Shown: positions 18,402-27,266 of the stretch, piece by piece
Layout of the letters: the number at the start of each line of letters is the position of its first letter
Numbering within the stretch: position 1 is the stretch's first letter
From: JAAYAY01 sp964429355
Lineage (GTDB): Bacteria; Planctomycetota; Planctomycetia; Pirellulales; Thermoguttaceae
DNA length: 49,688 nucleotides
Assembly (NCBI GenBank): GCA_964429355.1
Contig: CAYSCH010000015.1
Span: forward strand, 1 to 49,688
Reading direction: 5' to 3'
Position numbers and translations under genes: made by a program
Notes under the pieces: generated by a model
The model's input: only the letters and a program-made list of their open reading frames with translations
Databases searched by the model: none
Told to the model about the DNA's origin: nothing

Positions 18402-19042
18402 TGACTCCCGAATTTGCATCTGCTGTGGATCCGGTATTCGCCCACGTTCTCGAACTGCTGGAACGCTTGGGGCACGGAGAGAATCCGCCGGCGACCGAGG
18501 AACGTGCACGGATTCGCGGCTGGATCGACCAGGCGGAGGCCCGGTTGGGGCAGCGCGAGGACTGGAAGCTGGCGAAATATGCCCTGGTGGCCTGGATCGA
18601 CGATTTGCTCATCGACGCTCCCTGGGAGGGGCGAGGATGGTGGAGGGAGAATGCCCTCGAAGTAGAAGTGTTCAATACACGACTTCGAAATGAGGAGTTT
18701 TACACCAAGACGAAACTTGCATCCTCCCTGACGGCGAAAGACGCCCTTGAGGTCTTCTACTTGTGCGTGGTTCTGGGATTCCGTGGTTTGTACCGGGACC
18801 CGGCCGCGGCAGCCACATTGGCTCCCCCTCGCGGGCTTCCGGCGGATCTGGAAGCCTGGGCGCGACAGACATCGGCGGCGGTTGTCAGCGGCCTCGGCCG
18901 GCCCGCCATCTCCGATGCAACTCGGCCAGGGGAGGGAGCTCCTCCGCTGGAGGGATTGATGTCGCTGGTAAGTTCGGCTCTGACGGGAGTCGTCCTGGCG
19001 GCGTTCGCCCTGATCCTGGTATGGATTGCGTTTTTCTCCTAG
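18401..19042 (+). CDS. tssL: T6SS inner-membrane protein TssL (DotU-like), without periplasmic domain
   Basis: A 213-residue DotU/TssL. The cytoplasmic helical domain (about 1-185) has typical motifs such as YALVAWIDDLLIDAPW and FYLCVVLGFRGLYRD. A single membrane helix (about 187-211) ends the protein with two residues to spare, so essentially nothing reaches the periplasm; many TssL proteins carry an OmpA-like peptidoglycan-binding extension there, and this one does not. TssL normally pairs with TssM in the inner membrane and recruits TssK. It overlaps tssK by one base and lies 21 nt before the short tssM gene. Length matches DotU proteins without the extension, so it is not a truncation. 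The call is firm. Confidence 0.93.
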   Translation: MTPEFASAVDPVFAHVLELLERLGHGENPPATEERARIRGWIDQAEARLGQREDWKLAKYALVAWIDDLLIDAPWEGRGWWRENALEVEVFNTRLRNEEFYTKTKLASSLTAKDALEVFYLCVVLGFRGLYRDPAAAATLAPPRGLPADLEAWARQTSAAVVSGLGRPAISDATRPGEGAPPLEGLMSLVSSALTGVVLAAFALILVWIAFFS

Positions 19043-19063
19043 TGATGACGGTTATCGACTGAC

Positions 19064-20671
19064 ATGGAATTCTTTCGCCGATTTCTCAACTTCGTGACCT
19101 ATCCTCTGCGGGCCCTGTTCGCGTCGCCCGCACGGTTGTTCGCGGCGGGTCAACGCCTGACCGGGATCTCGCTGCCGGGGCGAGCGGCAATCCTCGTTGC
19201 GGTGTTTCTCGTGATATCGGTGATCACGGCGTTTGTGGCGTTTCGGTTCACCCAGGACCGAGTCGCCATGGAGTACTGGTTCAATCCGGTGCGGATCCTT
19301 GTGATTGCGGTGCTTCTGGTGGCGATCCCAATTGTCGTCTACTATGTGCTGCGGCTCTGGCTCGAGGGGGACCAATCCCGATATCCGGACATTGACCAGG
19401 CCTGGCGAGCGGGCCTGGCTCAACTGCAGCAGAAGGGGTTGCCGCCAACGCAGATTCCGATTTTTCTCGTTGCGGGCACGGCAAGTGAAGCCGAAGAGAA
19501 GGCGCTATTTCGTTCCTCCTGCCTGGAGCTGTCGATCAAGAATGTACCCGACGGCGCGGCCGCTCTTCATTGGTATGCGAATGCCGACGGAATCTACATT
19601 GTCTGCAGTGACACAAGTTGCCTGAGCCGGCTTGCATCCTCGGCGCGAGGTGCGGAGGCAACGGGGAACGTGGTATCGGCACCGAAAGCCCGCCGGTCTC
19701 GCGGCGACGCCCTGCGGGGCACGATCATCAACCAGCCGGATGATGAAGCGGATGCCGTAGCGGACGATCCCCCGCAAATCGCCCGTTCCCTGCCAGCGGA
19801 AGACAAAATTCGCGGAACGATGGTGATGGGTGGCGGCCGCTCGGAGTCAGCCGACATGTCGGATCAGCGGAGAGTGGTGGTTCTGACGGCGGAAGAGAGG
19901 GCCGAACAGCAGCATCGACTCGAGTATCTCTGTGGTCTGATCCGGCGGCTTCGACAGCCCTATTGTCCGATCAACGGGATCCTGACCGTGCTGCCGTGGA
20001 ATCTTGTCCAGCACCCCCGGGAGGCCCTCGAGGTCCGGCGTTGCGTCCAGAATGACCTCGACACCGTACGTCGCAGTCTGATGCTGCGATGTCCGGTGAC
20101 GGCCTTGGTCGGCGGAGCGGAAAGGGATCCGGGTTTCTGCGAAATGGTCCGTCGGGTCGGTTCCCAGCGGGCAAGCACGCAGCGGTTCGGCAAAGGCTTT
20201 TCGGTCTGGAATCCACCGACTCGCGAGCGGCTCGCGGCACTGGCATCGCACGCATGCGGTGCGTTTGAAGACTGCGTCTACTCCCTGTTTCGAGAAAAGG
20301 GTGCACTCGGAAAACCCGGAAACACGAAGCTCTACTCGCTGCTTTGCCGCGTACGGCGTGAAATGCAGGATCGGCTGGCCAATCTGCTTGCGGCCGGCTA
20401 CGGCCAGGCGGAGGAAGAAGGCGACGACGTGATGCTCTTCAGCGGCTGCTACTTCGCTGCCACCGGTGAGACCGAGGATCGGCAGGCCTTCGTGCGGAGT
20501 GTCTTCGACAAATTGCCGTCCGAGCAGGAAGAGCTGATTTGGACCGATGAGGCCCTCCAGCGGGATGCCCGTTGTCAGATGTGGGCGAACCTGGGCTTTG
20601 CCGCCAATGCGCTGCTGACGGTGGTGATCGTCGGTGCAATTCTTTACAGATGGTTTCCATTCTGGAAATGA
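19064..20671 (+). CDS. tssM: Short TssM/IcmF-like protein lacking the periplasmic domain and P-loop
   Basis: A 535-residue relative of TssM (usual length about 1100-1200). Two membrane helices (about 40-60 and 76-96) are followed by a cytoplasmic domain and a third helix near 506-530, after which the protein stops. The periplasmic region that normally binds TssJ is therefore absent. The cytoplasmic domain keeps the TssM order: a strand then GTASEAEEKALF where a Walker A loop should be, LHWYANADGIYIVCSDTS where the DTAGRY switch should be, RQPYCPINGILTVLPWNL matching the conserved PLNGVLL segment, and CPVTALVGGAERDPGF where TKxD should be. All three nucleotide-binding motifs are eroded. It sits directly after tssL. 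The identification rests on domain order and context, and it reads as a functional but divergent gene, not a decayed one. Confidence 0.82.
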   Translation: MEFFRRFLNFVTYPLRALFASPARLFAAGQRLTGISLPGRAAILVAVFLVISVITAFVAFRFTQDRVAMEYWFNPVRILVIAVLLVAIPIVVYYVLRLWLEGDQSRYPDIDQAWRAGLAQLQQKGLPPTQIPIFLVAGTASEAEEKALFRSSCLELSIKNVPDGAAALHWYANADGIYIVCSDTSCLSRLASSARGAEATGNVVSAPKARRSRGDALRGTIINQPDDEADAVADDPPQIARSLPAEDKIRGTMVMGGGRSESADMSDQRRVVVLTAEERAEQQHRLEYLCGLIRRLRQPYCPINGILTVLPWNLVQHPREALEVRRCVQNDLDTVRRSLMLRCPVTALVGGAERDPGFCEMVRRVGSQRASTQRFGKGFSVWNPPTRERLAALASHACGAFEDCVYSLFREKGALGKPGNTKLYSLLCRVRREMQDRLANLLAAGYGQAEEEGDDVMLFSGCYFAATGETEDRQAFVRSVFDKLPSEQEELIWTDEALQRDARCQMWANLGFAANALLTVVIVGAILYRWFPFWK

Positions 20672-20926
20672 CAGCGGGTTCCGCCACCTACACCACCCAA
20701 TCGGGTGCACAGGCCGCTTCTGACGCATGGTTTGTGATTGCCGGCACGGTTTTCTCTTCTCAAAAATGATGCCGTAGCCACTTGGATTCCCGCAGTCGGA
20801 TTTCTAGAATTGGCATCGGACAGGCAAACTACAACGAATGGGTGGAGCTTGGGTCCTCCTTTTTTCGGGCGTTAGTCTGCTGCCGACAGGACTTCAGGGC
20901 CGAACACTTTTTTACTATTGAGCGAA

Positions 20927-21319
20927 ATGTCCTTTTCCGATTCGGGGCACTCTCCCCAGAATTCCGGCGGGCGACTGTCATCCAGAAACGAAACCACAGC
21001 GGCCAATCGAGAGACGGACGGAGCGCTGCTGGAGGGAGTTCTGCGACAAACGTTGACTCTTCTCGGCGCCGAGTCGCCACTGGCCGCAGAGACTGGCAGT
21101 GCACTGTGCCAACTTGTCGCCCGTTACAAGGGCAGGCAGTTTGCGTTGGAGCCTGTCGCAGTGGAGCTTGTCTCGATTGTGCTTGCGACCCAGTTTCAGA
21201 CGTTGGGGCCGTCTCCGTTGTGCGATGGTGTCGCCGCGCGAGTAGCCCGAACCCTCTACGAAGACCCGCGTTCGCGGGCGCGCCTTGAGGCGTTTTGGAA
21301 CCGATTGAGCGAGGGATGA
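20927..21319 (+). CDS. Small protein of unknown function coupled to the FliA-like sigma factor
   Basis: A 130-residue soluble protein starting at ATG 20927; a TTG three codons upstream is an alternative start. The first 30 residues are polar and probably disordered (Ser/Asn/Gly-rich). The rest looks helical (LLEGVLRQTLTLLG, VAVELVSIVLATQFQ). Its stop codon overlaps the ATG of the sigma factor (ATGA), which implies translational coupling. No signal peptide, membrane helix or known motif is visible. A gene coupled to a sigma factor could encode an anti-sigma factor, a chaperone or a T6SS regulatory part, but this is inference from position only. The 255 nt between tssM and this gene hold no convincing ORF. 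Confidence 0.6.
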   Translation: MSFSDSGHSPQNSGGRLSSRNETTAANRETDGALLEGVLRQTLTLLGAESPLAAETGSALCQLVARYKGRQFALEPVAVELVSIVLATQFQTLGPSPLCDGVAARVARTLYEDPRSRARLEAFWNRLSEG

Positions 21320-22020
21320 GTATGGTCGAATCGTCGACTGCTGCCCAAGACTTGATCGAAGGTTGCCAGGGCCTCGTTCGATCCTTGGCGATACAGATTC
21401 ATAGGAAACTGCCGTCGCGAGTGGAACTCGACGACCTGATCGCCGACGGGCAGATAGGGTTGGTGGAGGCTGCACGGGATTTCGATCCGACGCGCGGCGC
21501 CAAGTTTTCGACCTACGCGTACTATCGGATTCGGGGCGCCATTTATGACGGTTTGAACAGGATGTCCTGGAGGGGCCGATCCCGTCCCCAAGAGCTTCGC
21601 TACGAGCAACTGGCAAACGACGTCCTCCGGTTGGAGAACGAATACGAAGTGGACGGGGATACTTCCAGTGTTGCAGCCGACTTGACCTGGCTTCAGAACG
21701 TCAGCGGAGCGCTTGCGGTCATCTACCTTTCGACGCGGAGCAGCGACGAGGAAGGCGAGTCTTTCGAACCAAGTGACAAGTTGGATCCGGGGCCCGAACT
21801 GACGGTAATGACCCGCGAGATACGGGAGAAACTGCGGCAACTGGTCGACTCGCTCCCGGAAAGAGCGGCAGCCCTGATCCGGGGGGTGTATTTTGAAGAC
21901 CACACCCTGGAGGAATCGGGAAAGATGATCGGTGTCAGCAAGTCCTGGGCGAGCAGGCTTCACGCGCGTACTCTGTGCGAATTGGCAAGATCCCTTCGGG
22001 CAATCGGAGTGAGTTCATGA
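21316..22020 (+). CDS. FliA/WhiG-like RNA polymerase sigma factor
   Basis: A 234-residue sigma-70 family protein with regions 2, 3 and 4, as in the flagellar/sporulation FliA-WhiG group and unlike the two-domain ECF factors. Region 2 lies at about 18-85 (VELDDLIADGQIGLVEAARD, then GAKFSTYAYYRIRGAIYDGL). Region 3 lies at about 90-125. Region 4 lies at about 175-230, with the helix-turn-helix in TLEESGKMIGVSKSWASRLH. The start at 21316 overlaps the stop codon of the preceding small gene; a second Met lies two codons on. No flagellar gene is in the window. Its place between tssM and tssA suggests that it controls this T6SS or the genes it acts with. Promoter targets could not be recognised by eye. 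Confidence 0.9.
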   Translation: MSMVESSTAAQDLIEGCQGLVRSLAIQIHRKLPSRVELDDLIADGQIGLVEAARDFDPTRGAKFSTYAYYRIRGAIYDGLNRMSWRGRSRPQELRYEQLANDVLRLENEYEVDGDTSSVAADLTWLQNVSGALAVIYLSTRSSDEEGESFEPSDKLDPGPELTVMTREIREKLRQLVDSLPERAAALIRGVYFEDHTLEESGKMIGVSKSWASRLHARTLCELARSLRAIGVSS

Positions 22021-22224
22021 CGATTGGTTCCGATGCACCAGGAAACCGCCCATCGCTATTTCGGGGGGGATTGTCTTGGTTCGCAACAGGGGTAACCTAT
22101 AGCATCGAAGCTGGGTGCGTTACCTGGGCGGTTGAGCCAGTTCGCCGGGTGCTTTGCCAGGCCGGTTGGCTGGTTACGGCGGGGGAGAGATGTTTCAGCA
22201 GCGGGGCTTTGGGAGATTGTCGGG

Positions 22225-23325
22225 ATGGGGTCGCCGTGCGTACTGGATTTTGACCGATTGTTGTCGCCCATAGCGGGCGACTCACCTGCGGGTTTGGCGC
22301 TGAGAGACGATTTTTCGCCGGGGTCGCCTTACTACGCGATCAAGGATGCGAGGTCGGCTGCCCGTGCGGTGGAGCGAAGCATGCTCTGGGGGATGGACGA
22401 AGCGGCGGGAGAGCGCGCCGACTGGCGTCCGGTCGTGGATCTGGGAGTGGCGATTCTCGCCGAGCAATCGAAGGATCTCGAAGTTGCGTCGTGGTTGACC
22501 GAGGCGCTCGTTCGCAGGCATGGTTATGCCGGGTTGAGGGATGGATTTCATCTATTACACGGACTGGTCGAGAATTTCTGGGAGAACTTGTACCCCCAGC
22601 CTGATGAGGACGGTCTGCAGACGCGTCTGGCGCCGCTGACCGGCCTGAATGGCGAGGAGGGGGAGGGCGTGCTGATTGGGCCGATCGCCAATGTGCCGAT
22701 CACGACTCCAGGCAGTTACCGGGCGATGACCATTGCCGATTACCGCCAGGCGATCGAACTCCAGCAGGTTGACGACGCTCAGAAGCGTCAGCAACGGATC
22801 GATCACGGAGGCGTCAGCCTTCCGATGTTCGAGACTGCGGTGTCGGAGACGCCGGTCGAACATTTTCGGACCCTGCGAGAGGATCTCCACGAGTCGATCG
22901 ATGAGTACCGAAAGCTTACGGATATTCTGGAGGAGAAGTGCGGGAGTTCCCATTCGCCGCCGTCGTCGAGCATCCGCAACGCGTTGAGCGACTGTTACGA
23001 ACACCTTTCCAATCTGACGAAGCATCTTTTTCCGGAAGAGACGGCGCCAGAAGCGGCCGATGGGCGGGTGGGGGGTGCCGTTGGGTCGGCGATTGATTCA
23101 CCCAAGCGGGTGGAGACTCGGGAACAGGCATTCCAATCCCTGATGCAAATCGCCGAGTTCTTCAAGCGTACCGAACCGCATTCGCCGGTTTCGTACGCCC
23201 TGGAACAGGCGGTGCGATGGGGCAAGTTGCCGCTTCCGGAATTGCTCAGCGAGTTGATTCCGGACAGCTCGTCGCGGGAACAACTATTCAAGCTCGTAGG
23301 CATTAAACCCCGGGAGGATTCGTAG
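22225..23325 (+). CDS. tssA: T6SS protein TssA (ImpA-related)
   Basis: A 366-residue TssA, the protein that primes baseplate assembly and guides tail-sheath polymerisation. The ImpA-type N-terminal domain covers about 1-125, with the pattern FDRLLSPIAGDSPAGLALR at its start. A central variable helical region follows. The C-terminus (about 300-360) holds the conserved EPHSPVSYALEQAVRWGKLP motif. ATG 22225 has GGGAG 9 nt upstream; a longer frame reaching 22132 lacks family similarity. It lies 204 nt after the sigma-factor gene in a stretch with only weak inverted repeats, and 174 nt before tssB. Confidence 0.92.
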   Translation: MGSPCVLDFDRLLSPIAGDSPAGLALRDDFSPGSPYYAIKDARSAARAVERSMLWGMDEAAGERADWRPVVDLGVAILAEQSKDLEVASWLTEALVRRHGYAGLRDGFHLLHGLVENFWENLYPQPDEDGLQTRLAPLTGLNGEEGEGVLIGPIANVPITTPGSYRAMTIADYRQAIELQQVDDAQKRQQRIDHGGVSLPMFETAVSETPVEHFRTLREDLHESIDEYRKLTDILEEKCGSSHSPPSSSIRNALSDCYEHLSNLTKHLFPEETAPEAADGRVGGAVGSAIDSPKRVETREQAFQSLMQIAEFFKRTEPHSPVSYALEQAVRWGKLPLPELLSELIPDSSSREQLFKLVGIKPREDS

Positions 23326-23499
23326 ACCGCAATCCGAGGGTGTTCCTTGTTCCGGTGCAGCACCCGAACGATATGAGGAGAGCGAATAGATCGCGATGAC
23401 GAAACGCAGGAACATGGACTGGCCTGATCGGTGGTTTTGTTATCGGCTCAGAATAGCAATAAGTCGTATGCCTTCAACAATCTGTTGGAGAAGACAATT

Positions 23500-24024
23500 A
23501 TGGCCGAAAGTATCCACGACAAGCTGAAACGGGTACGAAAGCCGCGGGTTCACATTACCTACGATGTGGAGACGGAGGGCGCGGTCGTTCAGAAGGAGCT
23601 CCCGTTCGTGATGGGGGTGATGGGGGATTTTTCCGGCGACCCGACGCAGCCGCTGAAATCGCTCAAGGACCGCAAGTTCATCCAGATCGACCGCGACAAC
23701 TTCAACGACGTCATGGCCCGGATGACTCCCGGCTTGAACATGCGTGTCGAGAACACGCTGTCAGGCGACGGGAGCGAGATGGCCGTGCAGCTGAAGTTCA
23801 ATTCGATCGAGGACTTCGAACCCGCCAACGTGGTGAAGCAGGTGGCGCCGCTGAAGAAGCTCCTGGAGACTCGGGATAAGCTTCGCGACCTGCTCACGAA
23901 GGTGGATCGGTCCGAAGACCTGGAAAATGTCCTGGAAGACGTGCTTGAAAACACGGACCGGCTCAAGAAGCTCTCGCAAGAACTCGGCGTCAAGGTTCCC
24001 GGGAACCAGGAGGATGAACAATGA
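23500..24024 (+). CDS. tssB: T6SS contractile sheath small subunit TssB
   Basis: A 174-residue TssB (VipA-like). It polymerises with TssC into the cytoplasmic contractile sheath that propels the Hcp tube. The N-terminus MAESIHDKLKRVRKPRVHI with ELPFVMGVMGDFSGDP, then KFIQIDRDNFNDVMARM and VENTL, is characteristic. The C-terminal helical tail (LKKLLETRDKLRDLLTK and beyond) forms the interface with TssC. ATG 23500 follows TTGGAG about 9 nt upstream; 23 more residues are open upstream but are unlike TssB. The stop overlaps the tssC start by 4 nt (ATGA), as expected for stoichiometric sheath partners. Confidence 0.97.
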   Translation: MAESIHDKLKRVRKPRVHITYDVETEGAVVQKELPFVMGVMGDFSGDPTQPLKSLKDRKFIQIDRDNFNDVMARMTPGLNMRVENTLSGDGSEMAVQLKFNSIEDFEPANVVKQVAPLKKLLETRDKLRDLLTKVDRSEDLENVLEDVLENTDRLKKLSQELGVKVPGNQEDEQ

Positions 24025-25520
24025 GTACCGACAGCCAATCCCAACGCCAGGCCCAGGCGGCGCAGGCCGAGACGGGGGAAACCAGCATCCTCGATCAGGC
24101 GATCAAGGCCACGAAGGCAACCGAAGAATCGCGTGCCCAGGATCTGCTCCGCACGCTCACCGAGGAGGCGCTCAAGGGCACGATCACCTGGAACAAGGAC
24201 GTGACGCGCACAATCACGGCTGGGATCAGCGCGATCGACGCGGCTCTCTCCAAGCAGCTCGCTGCGATCATGCACAACCCGAAGTTCCAGAAGTTGGAGG
24301 GTTCATGGCGAGGACTTCATCACCTGGTGATGAACTCGGAGACGAGCGCCCAGTTGCGAATCAAGCTTTTGAATGTCTCCAAGCGAGAGCTGTTCAAGGA
24401 TCTGGATCGGGCGGTCGAATTCGATCAGAGCCAGGCCTTCAAGAAGCTCTATGAGAACGAATTCGGTACGCCTGGCGGCGAGCCCTACGGCGCCCTGGTG
24501 GGGGACTACGAGTTCACCAACCATCCGGAAGACATCGAGCTGCTCAGCAAGATGTCGAACGTGGCGGCCGCGGCCTTCTGCCCGTTCATATCGGCCGCGG
24601 CCCCGCAACTGTTCGGTTTTGAGACCTACACGGAGCTCTCCAGGCCTCGCGACCTGGAGAAGATCTTCGACACGGTGGAGTACACGAAGTGGAGTTCCTT
24701 CCGGGACTCTGAGGACTCCCGGTTCGTGGTGCTCACGATGCCGCGAGTCTTGTCGCGTTTGCCCTACGGTTCGCAAACCAAGCCGGTGGAGGAGTTCGAC
24801 TACGAGGAGGTCGAATTGGACGCCAGGGGCCAATCCAAGGCGGTGTCGCACGACCAGTATTGCTGGATGAACTCCGCTTACGTGATGGGCACCCGGTTGA
24901 CGGACGCTTTTGCCAAGTACGGTTTCTGCACGGCCATCCGAGGCGCCGAAGGCGGAGGCAAAGTGGAAGGCCTACCGACGCATGTTTTCACGAGCGACGA
25001 TGGGGATCTCGATCTGAAATGCCCCACCGAGATCGCGATCACCGACCGCCGCGAAGCCGAATTGAGCAAGCTCGGCTTCTTGCCTTTGTGCCACTATAAG
25101 AACACCGATTACTCGGTCTTCTTCGGCGCCCAGAGCACGCAGAAACCGAAGAAATACGATCGTCCGGAAGCGACGGCGAACGCCGCCATCTCCGCGAGAC
25201 TGCCCTACATCATGGCCACGGCGCGGTTTGCCCATTACCTGAAGGTCATCGCCCGTGACAAGATCGGCTCGTTCATGGAGGTCGAGGACTGCCAGGCCTG
25301 GCTGGAGCGTTGGATCACCAATTACGTCAGCGCCGACTCGAAACCGAGCGCCGATGCGAAGGCCAGGTATCCGCTGCGTGAGGCAAAGATCGAAGTGCGG
25401 GAGGTGCCTGGATCGCCTGGCAGCTACAACGCGGTGGCCTGGCTGCGCCCATGGCTGCAATTGGAGGAACTTACAACGTCGCTGCGGCTGGTCGCCCGAA
25501 TACCTCAGCTCAGCAAATAG
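24021..25520 (+). CDS. tssC: T6SS contractile sheath large subunit TssC (first copy)
   Basis: A 499-residue TssC (VipB/EvpB). Family motifs include KFQKLEGSWRGLHHLV, VEFDQSQAFKKLYENEFG, GGEPYGALVGDYEF, ARFAHYLKVIARDKIGSFM and YPLREAKIEV. The protein starts within the tssB stop codon. An acidic, Ala/Gln-rich N-terminal tail of about 20 residues precedes the N-terminal helix that pairs with TssB. It is the closer match to standard TssC; the following paralogue is more divergent. Together with TssB it would build the sheath recycled by ClpV. Confidence 0.97.
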   Translation: MSTDSQSQRQAQAAQAETGETSILDQAIKATKATEESRAQDLLRTLTEEALKGTITWNKDVTRTITAGISAIDAALSKQLAAIMHNPKFQKLEGSWRGLHHLVMNSETSAQLRIKLLNVSKRELFKDLDRAVEFDQSQAFKKLYENEFGTPGGEPYGALVGDYEFTNHPEDIELLSKMSNVAAAAFCPFISAAAPQLFGFETYTELSRPRDLEKIFDTVEYTKWSSFRDSEDSRFVVLTMPRVLSRLPYGSQTKPVEEFDYEEVELDARGQSKAVSHDQYCWMNSAYVMGTRLTDAFAKYGFCTAIRGAEGGGKVEGLPTHVFTSDDGDLDLKCPTEIAITDRREAELSKLGFLPLCHYKNTDYSVFFGAQSTQKPKKYDRPEATANAAISARLPYIMATARFAHYLKVIARDKIGSFMEVEDCQAWLERWITNYVSADSKPSADAKARYPLREAKIEVREVPGSPGSYNAVAWLRPWLQLEELTTSLRLVARIPQLSK

Positions 25521-25610
25521 TCGGAACGGCAGTGCGAGCCGAATTCCTCACGTATTGACTGCGTGCCGCGTTTGCGGGGCACGCCGTCTGGGCGCAGGGA
25601 GCTTGTGTGA

Positions 25611-27217
25611 ATGGGTGAAAGCCCGATCGGACAAAGCGAATACTCGGCTGGAGTGGCCAGTGCGACTGAATCGCGTCGGCCTGCGGGCGACGCCCGACGG
25701 GCCGACGGTCCGGATAGGGCCGGCCCAACGCTCGTCGAGGCGGCAATTGCCGCCTCGTCGGGGCGGCGGCCGGAAGCGGCGGCTCGCCTCGAGCAATTTC
25801 TCCAGGCATCCTCCCCGCGGGAAGCCCTGCGGCAATGGCTTGCCTGGTCGGTGCCGGCCACGACCCGGCTTACCAAGGCCGTGGTTGCCGAGATTCTCGG
25901 ACGCGACATTGCGCGGCTCGACGCGATGCTGACGGCCCAGGTGAACGCGATCCTGCACCAGGAGAGGTTTCAGAAGCTCGAGGCGTCCTGGCGAGGATTG
26001 AAATACCTGGTCGATCAGGCTGCCGATGTGGAAAACATCAAGGTCCGGGTGCTGAACCTTCCCTGGAAGGAGCTTGCCCGCGACGTGGAACGGGCATCGG
26101 AATTCGATCAGAGCCAGTTATTTCGCAAGATCTACAGCGAGGAATTCGATATGCCGGGGGGAGAGCCCTTCGGCGTTCTGATCGGCGACTACGAGATTCG
26201 CCCGAGGGCCGGGCCCGGACATCCGATTGATGACGTGGGCGTGCTGTCGACCGTTTCGCAGGTGGCAGCGGCCGCGTTTGCACCGTTCATTGCCGCCGCA
26301 CACCCCTCGATGCTCGAGCTGGAGAATTACCAGGGGCTGGAACGGCCGCTGGATCTCCCCCGGACTTTCGAACAGCTCGACTATCTCAAGTGGCGAGCGT
26401 TTCGAGAGACGGAAGATGCCCGTTTTGTCGGGCTGACTCTGCCGCGCGTGCTGATGCGCAAACCGTATGAGGATGACGGGTCACGAGTGGACGGTTTTGT
26501 GTTTCGCGAGGAGGTTGGTGCTCCGGACGGCGGCGGCTATCTCTGGGGCAATGCGGCCTATGCGTTCGCTGCGGTGCTCAGCCGCTGCTTCGACGAGTCG
26601 CACTGGCTCGCCGGAATTCGCGGCGTTCGCCGATCGGTGGATGGCGGAGGCGTGGTCCCGGGGCTTCCCGTCCACTGCTTTGGCACCGACCGGCTGGGCG
26701 TTGCGCCCAAGTGTTCGACGGAAGTGGTGATCACCGACGCGCTCGAGCAGGAGCTCAGCGAGCTGGGGCTGATTTGGCTGTGCCATTGCGGCGNNNNNNN
26801 NNNCTTTCCGTATTTTACACCAACTGCTCGGTGCAGAAGCCGAAACGGTACGACGAGCTGGCGGCGACGATCAATGCCCGCATTTCCTCCATGCTCCAGT
26901 ACATGTTTTGCGTTTCGCGATTTGCCCATTACTTGAAGATCATCGCCCGTGACAAGATCGGAACCTTCATGGAAGCCGGCCAGTGCGAGCGGTTCCTGAA
27001 CGACTGGTTGCACCGGTACGTGACCTCCGACAGGGACGCCAATGTGGATGTCAAGGCGGCGTATCCGTTGCGCGAGGCGGCGGTCCAGGTCAAGGAACAC
27101 CCGGGAAAGCCGGGCTGCTACTTATGCGTGGCCCACCTCTGGCCGCACTTCGAGCTGGACGAATTGGTGGGAAGCGTAAAAGTGACAACGGAACTTTCGC
27201 CGGGTCGTCCCGGTTGA
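25611..27217 (+). CDS. tssC2: Second TssC paralogue, interrupted by a scaffold gap
   Basis: A divergent copy of the large sheath subunit, with the same motif order as the first tssC: RFQKLEASWRGLKYLV, EFDQSQLFRKIYSEEFD, GGEPFGVLIGDYEI, SRFAHYLKIIARDKIGTFM and YPLREAAVQV. It starts at ATG 25611 with an AGGGAG site about 10 nt upstream, 90 nt after the first copy. Its N-terminus is longer and Arg/Ala-rich, and unlike that of the first copy. Ten Ns interrupt the gene between CHCG and LSVFY; the two sides are in different frames, so the true gap must be 2 modulo 3, and alignment to the first copy suggests about 8 nt. It is therefore treated as one intact gene. Tandem TssC-like genes are seen in several T6SS clusters; whether the second copy forms mixed sheaths or a baseplate-proximal ring is unknown. 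Confidence 0.9.
26794..26803. other. Scaffold gap (10 Ns) inside the second tssC
   Basis: Ten placeholder Ns. The left side ends on the first base of a codon and the right side begins at a codon start, so the missing length is 2 modulo 3. By comparison with the first tssC (CHYKNTDYSVFF against CHCG...LSVFY), three residues are missing, which predicts 8 nt. Confidence 0.8.
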
Positions 27218-27266
27218 GTCCACCGGCCACGCCGGGGACAGTCTGCAGTTTGCGGAGAATGGGATC

